DNA of 64,000 nucleotides, taken from assembly GCF_007096355.1 (NCBI RefSeq), contig NZ_VKDF01000004.1, positions 620,357-684,356 of the forward strand, read 5' to 3'. The position numbers and the translations under genes were made by a program. The stretch is from Paracoccus sp. M683. GTDB taxonomy: Bacteria > Pseudomonadota > Alphaproteobacteria > Rhodobacterales > Rhodobacteraceae. The notes beneath the pieces were generated by a model. The model was not told where the DNA came from and did no database searches. It saw only the letters and a program-made list of their open reading frames with translations. Numbering within the stretch: position 1 is the first letter of the stretch; each line of letters starts with the position of its first letter. This document shows positions 26,229-35,044 of the stretch, piece by piece.

Positions 26229-27386
26229 ATGATCCTGCCTGCCAAACGGGCGCTGCGGGCCTTCGGCCCTGCCATTCCTCCGGTGAACCCGGCCGAGGCC
26301 ATCCGCGCCGGGCTGGGCGCCCTGATCGGCTTGGCCGTGGCCGGGCTGACGCTGCTGTCACCTGCGGTCGATCTGCAACTGGGGCTGTATCTGATCGCAC
26401 CCTTCGGGGCGACGGCCGTGCTGGTCTTTGCGGTGCCCAGCAGCCCCCTGGCGCAACCCTGGTCTGCGGTTGTCGGCAACACGGTTTCGGCCGTGGTGGC
26501 CGTCGCGATCTGCGCGCTGGTCGACGAGCCGGGGCTGCGGGTGGCGCTTGCGGTCGGGCTGGCGATCACGGTGATGATCCTCTTGCGCGCGCTGCACCCG
26601 CCGGGGGGGGCGGTGGCGATGACGGCGGCGCTTGCCCCCGATGCGATCGAGCGGTTGGGCTTCTGGTTCGCGCTGTCGCCGGTGGCTGTGGGCACGCTGC
26701 TGCTGGTGGCGGTGTCGGTGGTCTATGCCCGGCTGACCGGGCGGCGCTATCCGCAGCGCCAGTTCGACGAGCCGAACACCCATGGCACCAGCGACGCGCC
26801 TCCGCCGGAACGACTTGGCCTCAGCGAGGCAGAACTGACCGGCATTCTGACCCAGTATCGCCAGTCGCTGAACCTTGGGGTCGAGGATCTGGCCCGATTG
26901 ATCGCCGCCGCCGAGATCCAGGCCGCAAGCCACCGCACCGGGCCGCTGGTCGCCGCCGACATCATGTCGCGCGATCTGGTCACCGTTGGTCCCGAGGCGG
27001 GGCTGGGGCAGGTGGCCGACCAGTTCCGGCAACACGGCTTTACCTCGCTGCCCGTGGTCGAGGGCAATGACCGCTTCCTTGGGGTGATCTTTCAGTTGCA
27101 CCTGATCCGCCGCGCCCATCGCGACGCCTTTGGCCTGCAACGCGGCTTTGGAACCGCGCTGGACCGGTTGCTGCGCCGCGATACCCCGGTTCAGGCACGC
27201 GACATCATGGCGACCAATGGCCCCCATGCCACCCCGGAAACGCCGGTTGCGGCGCTGCTGCCGATGATGGCCGAGGGCAGCACCGATGCCGTCCCTGTGC
27301 TGGATGGCGCGCGGATCGTCGGTATCGTCACCCGCACAGACCTGATTTCGGCACTGGCGCGTCAAAGCCTGAATCAGCCGGAATAA
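26229..27386 (+). CDS. HPP family membrane protein with C-terminal CBS pair
   Basis: A 385-residue protein. The N-terminal half holds four or so membrane helices with the HPP family signatures YLIAPFGATAVLVFAVP and ILLRALHPPGGAVAM. After a linker (about 180-240) come two CBS domains, the first with MSRDLVTVGPEAGLGQVADQ and LPVVEGNDRFLGVI, the second with DIMATNGPHATPETPVAALL and VPVLDGARIVGIVTRTDL. HPP proteins have been linked to nitrite transport in plastids and cyanobacteria; here the substrate is unknown, and the CBS pair suggests adenylate-sensitive control. It stands alone between the permease and the convergent bhcR. Confidence 0.88.
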   Translation: MILPAKRALRAFGPAIPPVNPAEAIRAGLGALIGLAVAGLTLLSPAVDLQLGLYLIAPFGATAVLVFAVPSSPLAQPWSAVVGNTVSAVVAVAICALVDEPGLRVALAVGLAITVMILLRALHPPGGAVAMTAALAPDAIERLGFWFALSPVAVGTLLLVAVSVVYARLTGRRYPQRQFDEPNTHGTSDAPPPERLGLSEAELTGILTQYRQSLNLGVEDLARLIAAAEIQAASHRTGPLVAADIMSRDLVTVGPEAGLGQVADQFRQHGFTSLPVVEGNDRFLGVIFQLHLIRRAHRDAFGLQRGFGTALDRLLRRDTPVQARDIMATNGPHATPETPVAALLPMMAEGSTDAVPVLDGARIVGIVTRTDLISALARQSLNQPE

Positions 27387-27399
27387 GCGCCCCTTGCCG

Positions 27400-28215
27400 T
27401 CAGGCCGGCGGCTCGCCGCCCAATGCCTGCGTCAGATCGGCGGCTGCCGCCATGACGGCCGCGCCGAGGGTCTTGATATGCTCGGCGCCGACGCGATGGG
27501 CGGGGCCGCTGACGCTGATGCCGGCCACGGCCTCGCCCGTCAGGTCAAAGACCGGCGCCGCCACGCAGCGCATCCCACGGCTGCGTTCCTCGTCATCCAC
27601 CGAAAAGCCGCGATGGCGGATGCGGTTCAGATCCTCGCGCAGGGCATCGGGCGTCACCAGCGTCCTGTCGGTAAAGCCCTGCAAGGCTGGCCCGTCCAGC
27701 AGGGCGCGCAGGGCCGCAGGCCGGCCAAAGGCCAGCAGCGCCTTGCCGATGCCGCTGGCATGCAGAGGCGATCGAGTGCCGGGCGGAAAATAGGCGCGGA
27801 TGGTTTCCTGCGTCTCGACCTGGCTGACGAACAGCACGGCATCGCCGTTCAGGATGCCCAGATTGGCCGTCTCGCCGGTATCTTCCATCAGCGCGCGCAG
27901 AATCGGTCGGGCGCGCTCCACGATGCCCGATCGCCGCATGAAGGCCGAGCCAAGCCGGAAGGTCGCCGGCCCGATATGCCAGGCCTGCGTGGCCATGTCG
28001 CTTTCGGCCATGCCGCGCCCGGCCAGCGTCGTCAGCAGCCGATGCACGGTCGAGGGCGACTGGTCCATCGCCTCGGCGATCTCGGACAGGGTCAGGCCGT
28101 TGGACCTGGCCAGCAGATCCAGCATGTCCAGCGCGCGATCCAGCGCCTGAACGGTTGCGGGGGCCTGTGCCGCGCCCTTGGGGCGGCCGCGTTTTCGTGT
28201 TGCTTGGGACATCAT
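27400..28215 (-). CDS. bhcR: IclR-family regulator of the beta-hydroxyaspartate cycle
   Basis: A 271-residue IclR regulator. The N-terminus has a basic KRGRPKG stretch, then the winged helix (LDRALDMLDLLARSNGLTLS, DQSPSTVHRLLTTLAGRG), and the IclR effector domain from about residue 95 (ILRALMEDTGETANLGIL, SPLHASGIGKALLAFG, RGMRCVAAPVFDLTGEAVAG). It is divergently encoded from bhcABCD, the same arrangement as in Paracoccus denitrificans, where BhcR senses glyoxylate and controls the operon. The assignment rests on this context plus the family. Confidence 0.9.
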   Translation of the reverse strand: MMSQATRKRGRPKGAAQAPATVQALDRALDMLDLLARSNGLTLSEIAEAMDQSPSTVHRLLTTLAGRGMAESDMATQAWHIGPATFRLGSAFMRRSGIVERARPILRALMEDTGETANLGILNGDAVLFVSQVETQETIRAYFPPGTRSPLHASGIGKALLAFGRPAALRALLDGPALQGFTDRTLVTPDALREDLNRIRHRGFSVDDEERSRGMRCVAAPVFDLTGEAVAGISVSGPAHRVGAEHIKTLGAAVMAAAADLTQALGGEPPA

Positions 28216-28269
28216 CTTCCGTTCCGGCGAAACAGCCTCAAAATTATGGGGAAAATGGGGGGCGGCAAG

Positions 28270-28335
28270 TGGAAAACGGTAACATGTTGTAATATATTGG
28301 ATAATGGATCATTTTCCGGCTGTCGAAAAGCTTTT
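28270..28335. promoter_or_regulatory. Candidate BhcR operator region
   Basis: Between bhcR and bhcA is an AT-rich stretch unlike the rest of the window. It holds a separated inverted repeat (GGAAAA at 28271-28276 and TTTTCC at 28312-28317) and a perfect 10-bp palindrome AAAAGCTTTT at 28326-28335, placed just upstream of a likely bhc promoter. IclR-type regulators bind such palindromes. The exact operator is not proven. Confidence 0.45.
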
Positions 28336-28364
28336 TCAGAAAAATTGCAACCCTGTGCTGCGTC

Positions 28365-28394
28365 GTCCTATCCTGTTTTCAACGCGAAGGAGGA
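28365..28394 (+). promoter_or_regulatory. Candidate sigma-70 promoter of bhcABCD
   Basis: TTGCAA at 28345-28350 is followed after 18 bases by TATCCT at 28369-28374. The predicted start near 28381 leaves a very short leader before GAAGGAGG (28386-28393) and the bhcA ATG at 28400. Coordinates given cover the -10 box to the ribosome site. Confidence 0.45.
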
Positions 28395-28399
28395 TCGCC

Positions 28400-29590
28400 A
28401 TGAGCACGCAGAATCCCGTTTTCATTCCCGGCCCGACCAATATCCCCGAGGTGCTGCGCAAGGCCGTGGACATGCCCACGATCGACCACCGCAGCCCGAT
28501 CTTTGGCCGCATCCTGCACCCCGCGCTGGACGGCGTGAAAAAGGTGCTGAAGACCACCCAAGGGTCGGTCTTTGTGTTCCCCTCGACCGGCACGGGTGGC
28601 TGGGAAACCGCCATCACCAATACCCTGACAGCGGGCGACAAGGTTCTGGCCACTCGCAACGGCATGTTCAGCCATCGCTGGATCGACATGTGCCAGCGGC
28701 ACGGGTTGGACATGACGGTTGTGACGCAGGAATGGGGCGAGGGCGTCCCGGCGGACAAGTTCGAAGAAATCCTGACCGCCGACAAGGGCCACGAGATCAA
28801 GGCCGTGCTGGCCACCCATAACGAGACCGCCACCGGCGTCCGCAGCGACATCGCCGCCGTACGCCGCGCGCTGGATGCGGCCGGCCACCCGGCGCTGCTG
28901 CTGGTCGACGGGGTCAGCTCGATTGGCTGCTATGATTTCCGCATGGATGAATGGGGCGTCGATATCGCCGTCACCGGCAGCCAGAAGGGATTCATGCTGC
29001 CGCCCGGTCTGGCCATTATCGGCTTCTCGCCCAAGGCGCTGGCTGCGGTCGAGACCGCGCGCCTTCCGCGCACCTTCTTTGACATTCGCGACATGGCCAA
29101 GGGCTATGCCGCCAATGGTTTCCCCTATACCCCGCCGGTCGGGCTGCTGAACGGGCTGAACATGGCCTGCGACATGCTGCTGGACGAGGGGTTGGAGAAT
29201 GTCTTTGCCCGCCACCACCGCATCGCCGAGGGCGTGCGTCAGGCCGTCGCCGCCTGGGGGATGCAGCTTTGCGCCAAGCGGCCGGAACTCTACTCGGACA
29301 GCGTTAGCGCCATCCGCACGCCCGAGGGTTTTGACGCCAACAAGATCGTCAGCCACGCGCTGAATGCCTATGGCGTGGCCTTCGGCACGGGTCTGGGCGA
29401 TGTCGCGGGCAAGGTTTTCCGCATCGGCCATCTGGGCAGCCTGACTGACGTTATGGCGCTGTCGGGCATTGCCACGGCGGAAATGGTCATGGCCGATCTG
29501 GGCCTGCCGGTGAAACTGGGCAGCGGCGTCGCAGCCGCGCAGGAACATTACCGCCAAAGCGCCGCCACCGCCCAGAAGGCCGCTGCCTGA
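28400..29590 (+). CDS. bhcA: L-aspartate:glyoxylate aminotransferase BhcA
   Basis: A 396-residue class V aminotransferase. It transfers the amino group of aspartate to glyoxylate, giving oxaloacetate and glycine, the entry of the beta-hydroxyaspartate cycle. Seen: FIPGPTNIPEVLRKAVDMP, the HRSPIFG substrate region, FPSTGTGGWETAITN, the PLP aspartate in LLVDGVSSIGCYDF and the Schiff-base Lys196 in GSQKGFMLPPG. Taken alone it could be called a serine-glyoxylate aminotransferase, but the following three genes identify it. ATG 28400 follows a strong GAAGGAGG site. The stop shares a base with an upstream ATG of the next frame. Confidence 0.95.
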   Translation: MSTQNPVFIPGPTNIPEVLRKAVDMPTIDHRSPIFGRILHPALDGVKKVLKTTQGSVFVFPSTGTGGWETAITNTLTAGDKVLATRNGMFSHRWIDMCQRHGLDMTVVTQEWGEGVPADKFEEILTADKGHEIKAVLATHNETATGVRSDIAAVRRALDAAGHPALLLVDGVSSIGCYDFRMDEWGVDIAVTGSQKGFMLPPGLAIIGFSPKALAAVETARLPRTFFDIRDMAKGYAANGFPYTPPVGLLNGLNMACDMLLDEGLENVFARHHRIAEGVRQAVAAWGMQLCAKRPELYSDSVSAIRTPEGFDANKIVSHALNAYGVAFGTGLGDVAGKVFRIGHLGSLTDVMALSGIATAEMVMADLGLPVKLGSGVAAAQEHYRQSAATAQKAAA

Positions 29591-29604
29591 TGAAGGACGC
29601 ACCC

Positions 29605-30552
29605 ATGTCTATCCCAAGCTATGACGACATGCTGGCCGCGCACGAGCGCATCAAGCCGCATATCCGCCTGACGCCGGTTCGCGCTTCGGATTACCTGAAC
29701 GATCTCAGCGGCGCGCAGCTGTTCTTCAAATGCGAGAATTTTCAGGAGCCGGGGGCCTTCAAGGTCCGCGGCGCCAGCAACGCGGTCTTTGGTCTGGACG
29801 TGGCGCAGGCCGCGAAAGGCGTGGCCACGCATTCCTCGGGTAACCATGCATCCTGCCTGTCCTATGCGGCGATGCTGCGGGGCATCCCCTGCAACGTCGT
29901 CATGCCGCGCACCGCGCCGCAGGCCAAGAAGGACACCGTGCGCCGCTATGGCGGCGTGATCACCGAATGCGAGCCCTCGACCACCTCGCGCGAGGAAACT
30001 TTTGCCAAGGTGCAGGCCGCGACGGGGGGCGATTTCGTCCATCCCTATAACGACCCGCGCGTGATTGCGGGGCAGGGCACCTGCGCCAAGGAACTGGTCG
30101 AGCAGGTGGACGGTCTGGATATGGTCGTGGCGCCGATTGGCGGCGGCGGGATGATCTCGGGCACCTGCCTGACGCTGTCGACCCTTGCGCCCGAGGTGCA
30201 GGTGATCGCGGCGGAACCGGAAACGGCGGACGACGCCTATCGCAGCTTCAAGGCCGGCCACATCATCGCCGATGACGCGCCGAAATCCATCGCCGATGGC
30301 CTTCTGGTGCCGCTGAAGGACCTGACCTGGCATTTCGTGTCGAACAACGTGACCGAGATATTCACCGCATCCGAAACCGAGATCGTCGATGCGATGAAGC
30401 TGATCTGGAAGCACCTGCGCGTGGTGGCCGAGCCGTCAAGCTCGGTCCCCTTGGCCTGCATCCTGAAGAACCCCCAGTTTTTCGCCGGCAAGCGCGTCGG
30501 CATCATCATCACCGGCGGCAATGTCGATCTCGACAAGCTGCCCTGGATCTGA
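29605..30552 (+). CDS. bhcB: beta-hydroxyaspartate dehydratase BhcB
   Basis: A 315-residue fold-type II PLP enzyme of the threonine/serine dehydratase family. It removes water from (2R,3S)-beta-hydroxyaspartate to give iminosuccinate. Seen: the lysine motif EPGAFKVRGA with Lys53, HSSGNHASCLSYAA, the glycine-rich loop APIGGGGMISG and the late PSSSVPLA with IIITGGNVDLDKLPW. The start at 29605 (MSIPSY) follows GAAGGAC; an ATG at 29590 would overlap bhcA and add five residues. Second gene of the operon. Confidence 0.95.
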   Translation: MSIPSYDDMLAAHERIKPHIRLTPVRASDYLNDLSGAQLFFKCENFQEPGAFKVRGASNAVFGLDVAQAAKGVATHSSGNHASCLSYAAMLRGIPCNVVMPRTAPQAKKDTVRRYGGVITECEPSTTSREETFAKVQAATGGDFVHPYNDPRVIAGQGTCAKELVEQVDGLDMVVAPIGGGGMISGTCLTLSTLAPEVQVIAAEPETADDAYRSFKAGHIIADDAPKSIADGLLVPLKDLTWHFVSNNVTEIFTASETEIVDAMKLIWKHLRVVAEPSSSVPLACILKNPQFFAGKRVGIIITGGNVDLDKLPWI

Positions 30553-30563
30553 GGAGAGAACCG

Positions 30564-31727
30564 ATGAACGCACCCGTCAATTTCGAAGGGCTGGAAGTCG
30601 GCTATGACGTGCCGGCCCTGCCGGGCATGGACGAGAAGGATATCCAGACGCCCTGTCTGATCCTCGATCTGGATGCGCTGGAGCGTAACATCAAGAAAAT
30701 GGGCGATTACGCGGCCTCGCACGGCATGCGCCATCGCAGCCATGGCAAGATGCACAAATCGGTCGACGTGCAGAAGCTTCAGGAACGTCTGGGTGGTGCC
30801 GTGGGCGTCTGCTGCCAGAAGGTCAGCGAGGCCGAGGTCTTTGCCCGTGGCGGCATCAAGGACATTCTGGTCAGCAACCAGGTTCGCGACGCGGCCAAGA
30901 TCGACCGTCTGGCGCGGTTGCCGAAATATGGTGCGAACATCATCGTCTGCGTCGATGATCTGGCGAATGTGGCCGACCTGTCGGCTGCTGCGCAAAAGCA
31001 CGGCTCTGATCTGGGCGTTTTCGTCGAAATCGACTGCGGCGCGGGGCGTTGCGGGGTCACGACCGCGCAGGCGGTGGTCGATATCGCGCAGGCGGTCGAG
31101 GCCGCGCCGAACCTGAAATTCGTCGGCATTCAGGCCTATCAGGGCGCGATGCAGCACATGGACAACTATGCCGATCGCCAGGCCAAGCTGGATCTGGCGA
31201 TTGCCCAGGTGAAAGAGGCCGTTGCGGCGCTGAAGGCCGTGGGGATCACCCCGGAACTGGTCTCGGGTGGCGGCACCGGCAGCTATTATTTCGAAAGCGG
31301 CTCGGGCGTTTATAACGAGCTTCAGTGCGGTTCCTATGCCTTCATGGATGCCGATTATGGCCGCATCCTGGACCAGAATGGCCAGCGCATCGACCGGGGC
31401 GAATGGGAAAACTCGCTGTTCATCCTGACCAGCGTGATGAGCCATGCCAAGGCCGACAAGGCGATCTGCGATGCCGGTCTGAAGGCGCAATCTGTCGATA
31501 GCGGGCTGCCGGTGATCCATGGCCGCGATGATGTGAAATACATCAAATGCAGCGATGAACATGGCGTGATCGAGGATCCGAACGGCGCGCTGAAAGTGAA
31601 TGACAAGCTGCGGCTGGTGCCGGGCCATTGTGACCCGACCTGCAATGTTCATGACTGGTATGTCGGCGTGAGGAACGGCAAGGTCGAAACCCTGTGGCCG
31701 GTCAGCGCGCGCGGGAAGGCCTATTGA
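30564..31727 (+). CDS. bhcC: beta-hydroxyaspartate aldolase BhcC
   Basis: A 387-residue fold-type III PLP enzyme of the D-threonine aldolase group. It condenses glycine with a second glyoxylate to (2R,3S)-beta-hydroxyaspartate. Seen: TPCLILDLDALERNIKKMG, the PLP lysine region HRSHGKMHKS (Lys62), GAVGVCCQKVSEAE, and the metal-binding C-terminal part with HGVIED and LRLVPGHCDPTCNVHDWYVG. The ribosome site GAGGAGAG lies just before the ATG. The stop overlaps bhcD by one base (TGATG). Confidence 0.95.
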   Translation: MNAPVNFEGLEVGYDVPALPGMDEKDIQTPCLILDLDALERNIKKMGDYAASHGMRHRSHGKMHKSVDVQKLQERLGGAVGVCCQKVSEAEVFARGGIKDILVSNQVRDAAKIDRLARLPKYGANIIVCVDDLANVADLSAAAQKHGSDLGVFVEIDCGAGRCGVTTAQAVVDIAQAVEAAPNLKFVGIQAYQGAMQHMDNYADRQAKLDLAIAQVKEAVAALKAVGITPELVSGGGTGSYYFESGSGVYNELQCGSYAFMDADYGRILDQNGQRIDRGEWENSLFILTSVMSHAKADKAICDAGLKAQSVDSGLPVIHGRDDVKYIKCSDEHGVIEDPNGALKVNDKLRLVPGHCDPTCNVHDWYVGVRNGKVETLWPVSARGKAY

Positions 31728-32689
31728 TGTGGGTCGTCCCTGAAAGTGAAATCGCCGGGCTGATGACGCCCGAGGCAGCGTTTCAGGCGGTCGAGGCGGT
31801 CTTTGCCTCGATGGCCAGGGATCAGGCCTATAATTTTCCGGTCATCCGCGAGGCCATCGGGCATGAGGAGGCGCTGTATGGCTTCAAGGGCGGGTTTGAT
31901 CGGGGCGGGCTGAATCTGGGGCTGAAGGCCGGCGGCTATTGGCCGCATAACCAGAAGCATGGGCTGATCAACCATCAGTCGACGGTGTTTCTGTTCGACG
32001 CCGATACCGGGCGGGTCGCCGCGGCCGTGGGGGGGAACCTGCTGACGGCGCTGCGCACGGCGGCGGCCAGCGCGATCTCGATCAAGTATCTGGCTCCCGA
32101 GGGGGCGCAGGTGCTGGGCATGGTCGGCGCCGGCCATCAAGCGCAGTTCCAGCTGCGTGCGGCGGCGGCCAGCGGCCGTTTCACCCGTGTTCTGGGCTGG
32201 AACCCGCATCCCGAGATGCTGGAACGGCTGGCCGGGACGGCGGCTGAACTGGGCCTGCCTTTCGAGGCGGTCGAGCTGGACCGGCTTGGCGCGGAAGCTG
32301 ATGTGATCATCTCGATCACCTCGGCCTTTTCGCCGCTGCTGCTGGATGGCCATGTCAAGGGCCCGACCCATATCGCGGCCATGGGCACCGACACGAAGGG
32401 CAAGCAGGAACTTGACCCGGCGCTGGTTGCCCGCGCCCGCCTGTTCACTGACGAGATTGCCCAATCCGTCAGCATTGGCGAATTTCAGCATGCCTTTGGC
32501 GCAAAAAGCATTTCCGACAGCGACATCACCGCGATAGGCCGGGTCATCACCGGCGATCACGAAGGGCGCGGGAATGCAGAGATCACGATTTTCGACGGCA
32601 CAGGCGTCGGGTTGCAGGACCTTGCGGTCGCTGCCGCTGCGGTTGATCTGGCGCGCCGCGAAGGAAAGGCCCAAAAGGTCGAAATCTGA
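31727..32689 (+). CDS. bhcD: Iminosuccinate reductase BhcD
   Basis: A 320-residue protein of the ornithine cyclodeaminase/mu-crystallin family. It reduces iminosuccinate to L-aspartate with NADH, closing the cycle. Seen: YGFKGGFDRGGLNLGLKAGG, TALRTAAASAISIKYLAP, the nucleotide loop GMVGAGHQAQFQLRA and the end motif FDGTGVGLQDLAVAA. The start is the ATG overlapping the bhcC stop. The NCS2 permease follows after 38 bp with no terminator between, so it is probably co-transcribed. Confidence 0.94.
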   Translation: MWVVPESEIAGLMTPEAAFQAVEAVFASMARDQAYNFPVIREAIGHEEALYGFKGGFDRGGLNLGLKAGGYWPHNQKHGLINHQSTVFLFDADTGRVAAAVGGNLLTALRTAAASAISIKYLAPEGAQVLGMVGAGHQAQFQLRAAAASGRFTRVLGWNPHPEMLERLAGTAAELGLPFEAVELDRLGAEADVIISITSAFSPLLLDGHVKGPTHIAAMGTDTKGKQELDPALVARARLFTDEIAQSVSIGEFQHAFGAKSISDSDITAIGRVITGDHEGRGNAEITIFDGTGVGLQDLAVAAAAVDLARREGKAQKVEI

Positions 32690-32727
32690 TAGAATCCCCG
32701 TGACATCGGTGGAAAGGGAGGTCCGCA

Positions 32728-34215
32728 ATGTCTGATACCACATACCAGCCCGCGGGGGCAGCGGTTCATCCGGTGGATGAACGGCTGCCCACGGGCAAAT
32801 TGATAACCCTGGGCTTCCAGCATGTGCTGGTCATGTATGCCGGTGCGATCGCCGTGCCGCTGATCGTGGGCCGGGCACTGCAATTGTCGCCCGAAGAGGT
32901 GGCGTTCCTGATTTCCGCCGACCTGTTCGTCTGCGGCGTGGCGACGCTGATCCAAAGCCTTGGGATGACGCAATATTTCGGCATCAAGCTGCCGGTGATG
33001 ATGGGCGTGACTTTCGCCGCTGTCGGCCCGATGGTGGCAATTGCCGGGCAGACGCCGGGACAGGAGGGCGCCCGCGCCCTGTTCGGCGCAATCATCGCGG
33101 CAGGGCTGATCGCCATCCTGCTGGCGCCGGCGATCAGCCGGATGCTGCGCTTTTTTCCGCCGGTGGTGACGGGCACTGTCATCCTTGCCATCGGCATCAG
33201 CCTGATGCCCATCGGCATCAACTGGATCTTCGGCCTTCAGGTCGGCCCGACCGCACCGATGCTGGTCGATCCCGCACAGCAGGCCTGGCTGGACGGTGCC
33301 ATTGCGGCAGGTGGCGTGCCCGAGGGGGTCAAGCTGGCCGCCAGCATGCCGAACCCGGTCTATGCCAGCGGCAGCAATATCCTGATCGCGGTGCTGGTGC
33401 TGGGCACGATCCTTGCGGTTTCGCGTCTTGCCACCGGGTTTCTGGCCAATATCTCGGTCCTGGTCGGGATCGTCGTCGGCGGGATCGTCGCGGCGATGCT
33501 GGGGATGATGAATTTCGACAAGGTTGGCGAGGCAAGCTGGTTCGCGCTGATCAAGCCCCTGCATTTCGGGATGCCGACATTCGATCCGATCATGGTGCTG
33601 ACCATGGTGCTGGTGATGATCGTCGTGATGATCGAATCCACCGGGATGTTCCTGGCCCTGGGCGAGATGTGCAAACGTCAGATCACCCAGCAATCGCTGG
33701 CCGCCGGCCTGCGTGCCGATGGCCTGGGAACGATGCTGGGCGGGATTTTCAACACCTTCCCCTATACCTCGTTCAGCCAGAATGTCGGGCTTGTCGGCGT
33801 GACGGGCATCCGCTCGCGCTTTGTCTGCGTGGCGGGGGGCATCATCATGATCGTTCTGGGGCTGATCCCGAAAATGGGCGCGCTGGTCGAAAGCCTGCCA
33901 ACGACCGTTCTGGGCGGGGCCGGGCTGGTGATGTTCGGCATGGTTGCCGCAACCGGGGTGCGCATCCTGTCCCGCGTCGATTTCGCCGGCAACCGCAACA
34001 ATATGTTCGTGGTGGCAATTTCCATCGGCATGGCGATGATCCCGCTGGTGGCGCCGAATTTCAAGCAGTGGCTGCCTCATGGGATCCACCCGCTGATCCA
34101 TTCGGGCATCCTGCTGGCGGCGATCAGCGCGGTATTCCTGAACTGGTTCTATAACGGTGCGCCCTCGGTCGACGAGGAAGAACTGGCGGCGGCCGGCAAG
34201 CTGGCCGATCACTAG
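32728..34215 (+). CDS. NCS2 nucleobase:cation symporter (xanthine/urate type)
   Basis: A 495-residue permease with about 14 helices. NAT-family blocks: LITLGFQHVLVMYAGAIAVP (motif QH in TM1), KLPVMMGVTFAAVGPM, and the TM8-TM10 region with VMIESTGMFLALGEMC and the signature stretch NTFPYTSFSQNVGLVGVTGI. The QN in the signature fits xanthine- and urate-transporting members rather than uracil transporters. Its position behind bhcD and ahead of uraH-puuD suggests uptake of xanthine or urate whose carbon reaches the Bhc cycle. AAAGGGAGG precedes the ATG. A strong terminator follows. Confidence 0.9.
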   Translation: MSDTTYQPAGAAVHPVDERLPTGKLITLGFQHVLVMYAGAIAVPLIVGRALQLSPEEVAFLISADLFVCGVATLIQSLGMTQYFGIKLPVMMGVTFAAVGPMVAIAGQTPGQEGARALFGAIIAAGLIAILLAPAISRMLRFFPPVVTGTVILAIGISLMPIGINWIFGLQVGPTAPMLVDPAQQAWLDGAIAAGGVPEGVKLAASMPNPVYASGSNILIAVLVLGTILAVSRLATGFLANISVLVGIVVGGIVAAMLGMMNFDKVGEASWFALIKPLHFGMPTFDPIMVLTMVLVMIVVMIESTGMFLALGEMCKRQITQQSLAAGLRADGLGTMLGGIFNTFPYTSFSQNVGLVGVTGIRSRFVCVAGGIIMIVLGLIPKMGALVESLPTTVLGGAGLVMFGMVAATGVRILSRVDFAGNRNNMFVVAISIGMAMIPLVAPNFKQWLPHGIHPLIHSGILLAAISAVFLNWFYNGAPSVDEEELAAAGKLADH

Positions 34216-34237
34216 GCCGCAAGCCATGACAAGCAAG

Positions 34238-34266
34238 AAGGGCGGTCCCGCGGGGCCGCCCTTTTT
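34238..34266 (+). terminator. Rho-independent terminator after the NCS2 permease
   Basis: An 11-bp stem (AAGGGCGGTCC and GGGCCGCCCTT with one T-G pair, loop CGCG) ends in a T run (T62-T66 of the line). It lies 23 bases past the permease stop and closes the bhcABCD-permease unit. Confidence 0.85.
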
Positions 34267-34302
34267 CACATCGGCAATTTTCACATCGGCAAACCAGAAC
34301 CG

Positions 34303-34794
34303 TCAGGCGGTTTCAGGCCCCTGGCCCTGGGTCCAGCGGAAATGCGTGACAGAATGGCCTGATCGGGGGTGCAAACCCTGCCGCTCGACCACAAGCCCTT
34401 CGCGTTCATAAAAGTGACGCGCCCTGGCATTCCTGGAGGTCGTGAACAGCGTGAACCCGTCCCTCATGACGGTCTTGGCGTGATCCAGCAGGCGTTTTCC
34501 CACGCCATTGCCCAGCTGCCGCGGGGAGACGAACAACTCGGCAAGATTGCGATCGTCGGGCTTCATGGCGATAAAGCCGACGATCTCGCCCTGATCGACC
34601 GCAACCGTTACAACCCATCCCCCTGCCAGTTCTTCATCGACGCGGGCGCGCAGCTGATCATATGACGGCATGACCGGGGGGCCGACATCCGGCAGGCTGG
34701 CGCTGGAATGCCAGATTCGTGCGATCTGGTCGCGTTCATCGTCACTGGCGGGGCGAAGCTGCATCGGAATGGCTATTGGCGTCAGGGGTGTCAT
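34303..34794 (-). CDS. GNAT family N-acetyltransferase
   Basis: A 163-residue acetyltransferase. Motif A is clear: LAELFVSPRQLGNGVGKRLL (R/Q-x-x-G-x-G/A), followed by FTLFTTSRNARARHFYEREG, the typical motif B with NxxAxxFYxxxGF. The start is unclear: ATG 34794 is used, ATG 34764 (MQLRPASD) would remove ten residues, and neither has a good ribosome site. The substrate is unknown. It is encoded against the direction of its neighbours. Confidence 0.8.
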   Translation of the reverse strand: MTPLTPIAIPMQLRPASDDERDQIARIWHSSASLPDVGPPVMPSYDQLRARVDEELAGGWVVTVAVDQGEIVGFIAMKPDDRNLAELFVSPRQLGNGVGKRLLDHAKTVMRDGFTLFTTSRNARARHFYEREGLVVERQGLHPRSGHSVTHFRWTQGQGPETA

Positions 34795-35044
34795 GATGAC
34801 GTAGCTGCCGGTCGGGGGGCGAGGCAAGCTTTCGGAAACCGGCAGCAGCAGGAAATCGCGGCGCGTCGCGGCGTTCGCGGTCCAACGTCAATGCCAGGAT
34901 GCGGTTGTGCTACCTGGCACTCTGCCCGCCATTGCTGCAATCCCATTCTCAACGAAAATTATAGACTGCCTTGCCGAAGGGCCGTCTCGCGCGCGCGGGG
35001 ATTTCGGTTATCAATGAAAGCGCAATAATCTGGCGGAGGAGTGG

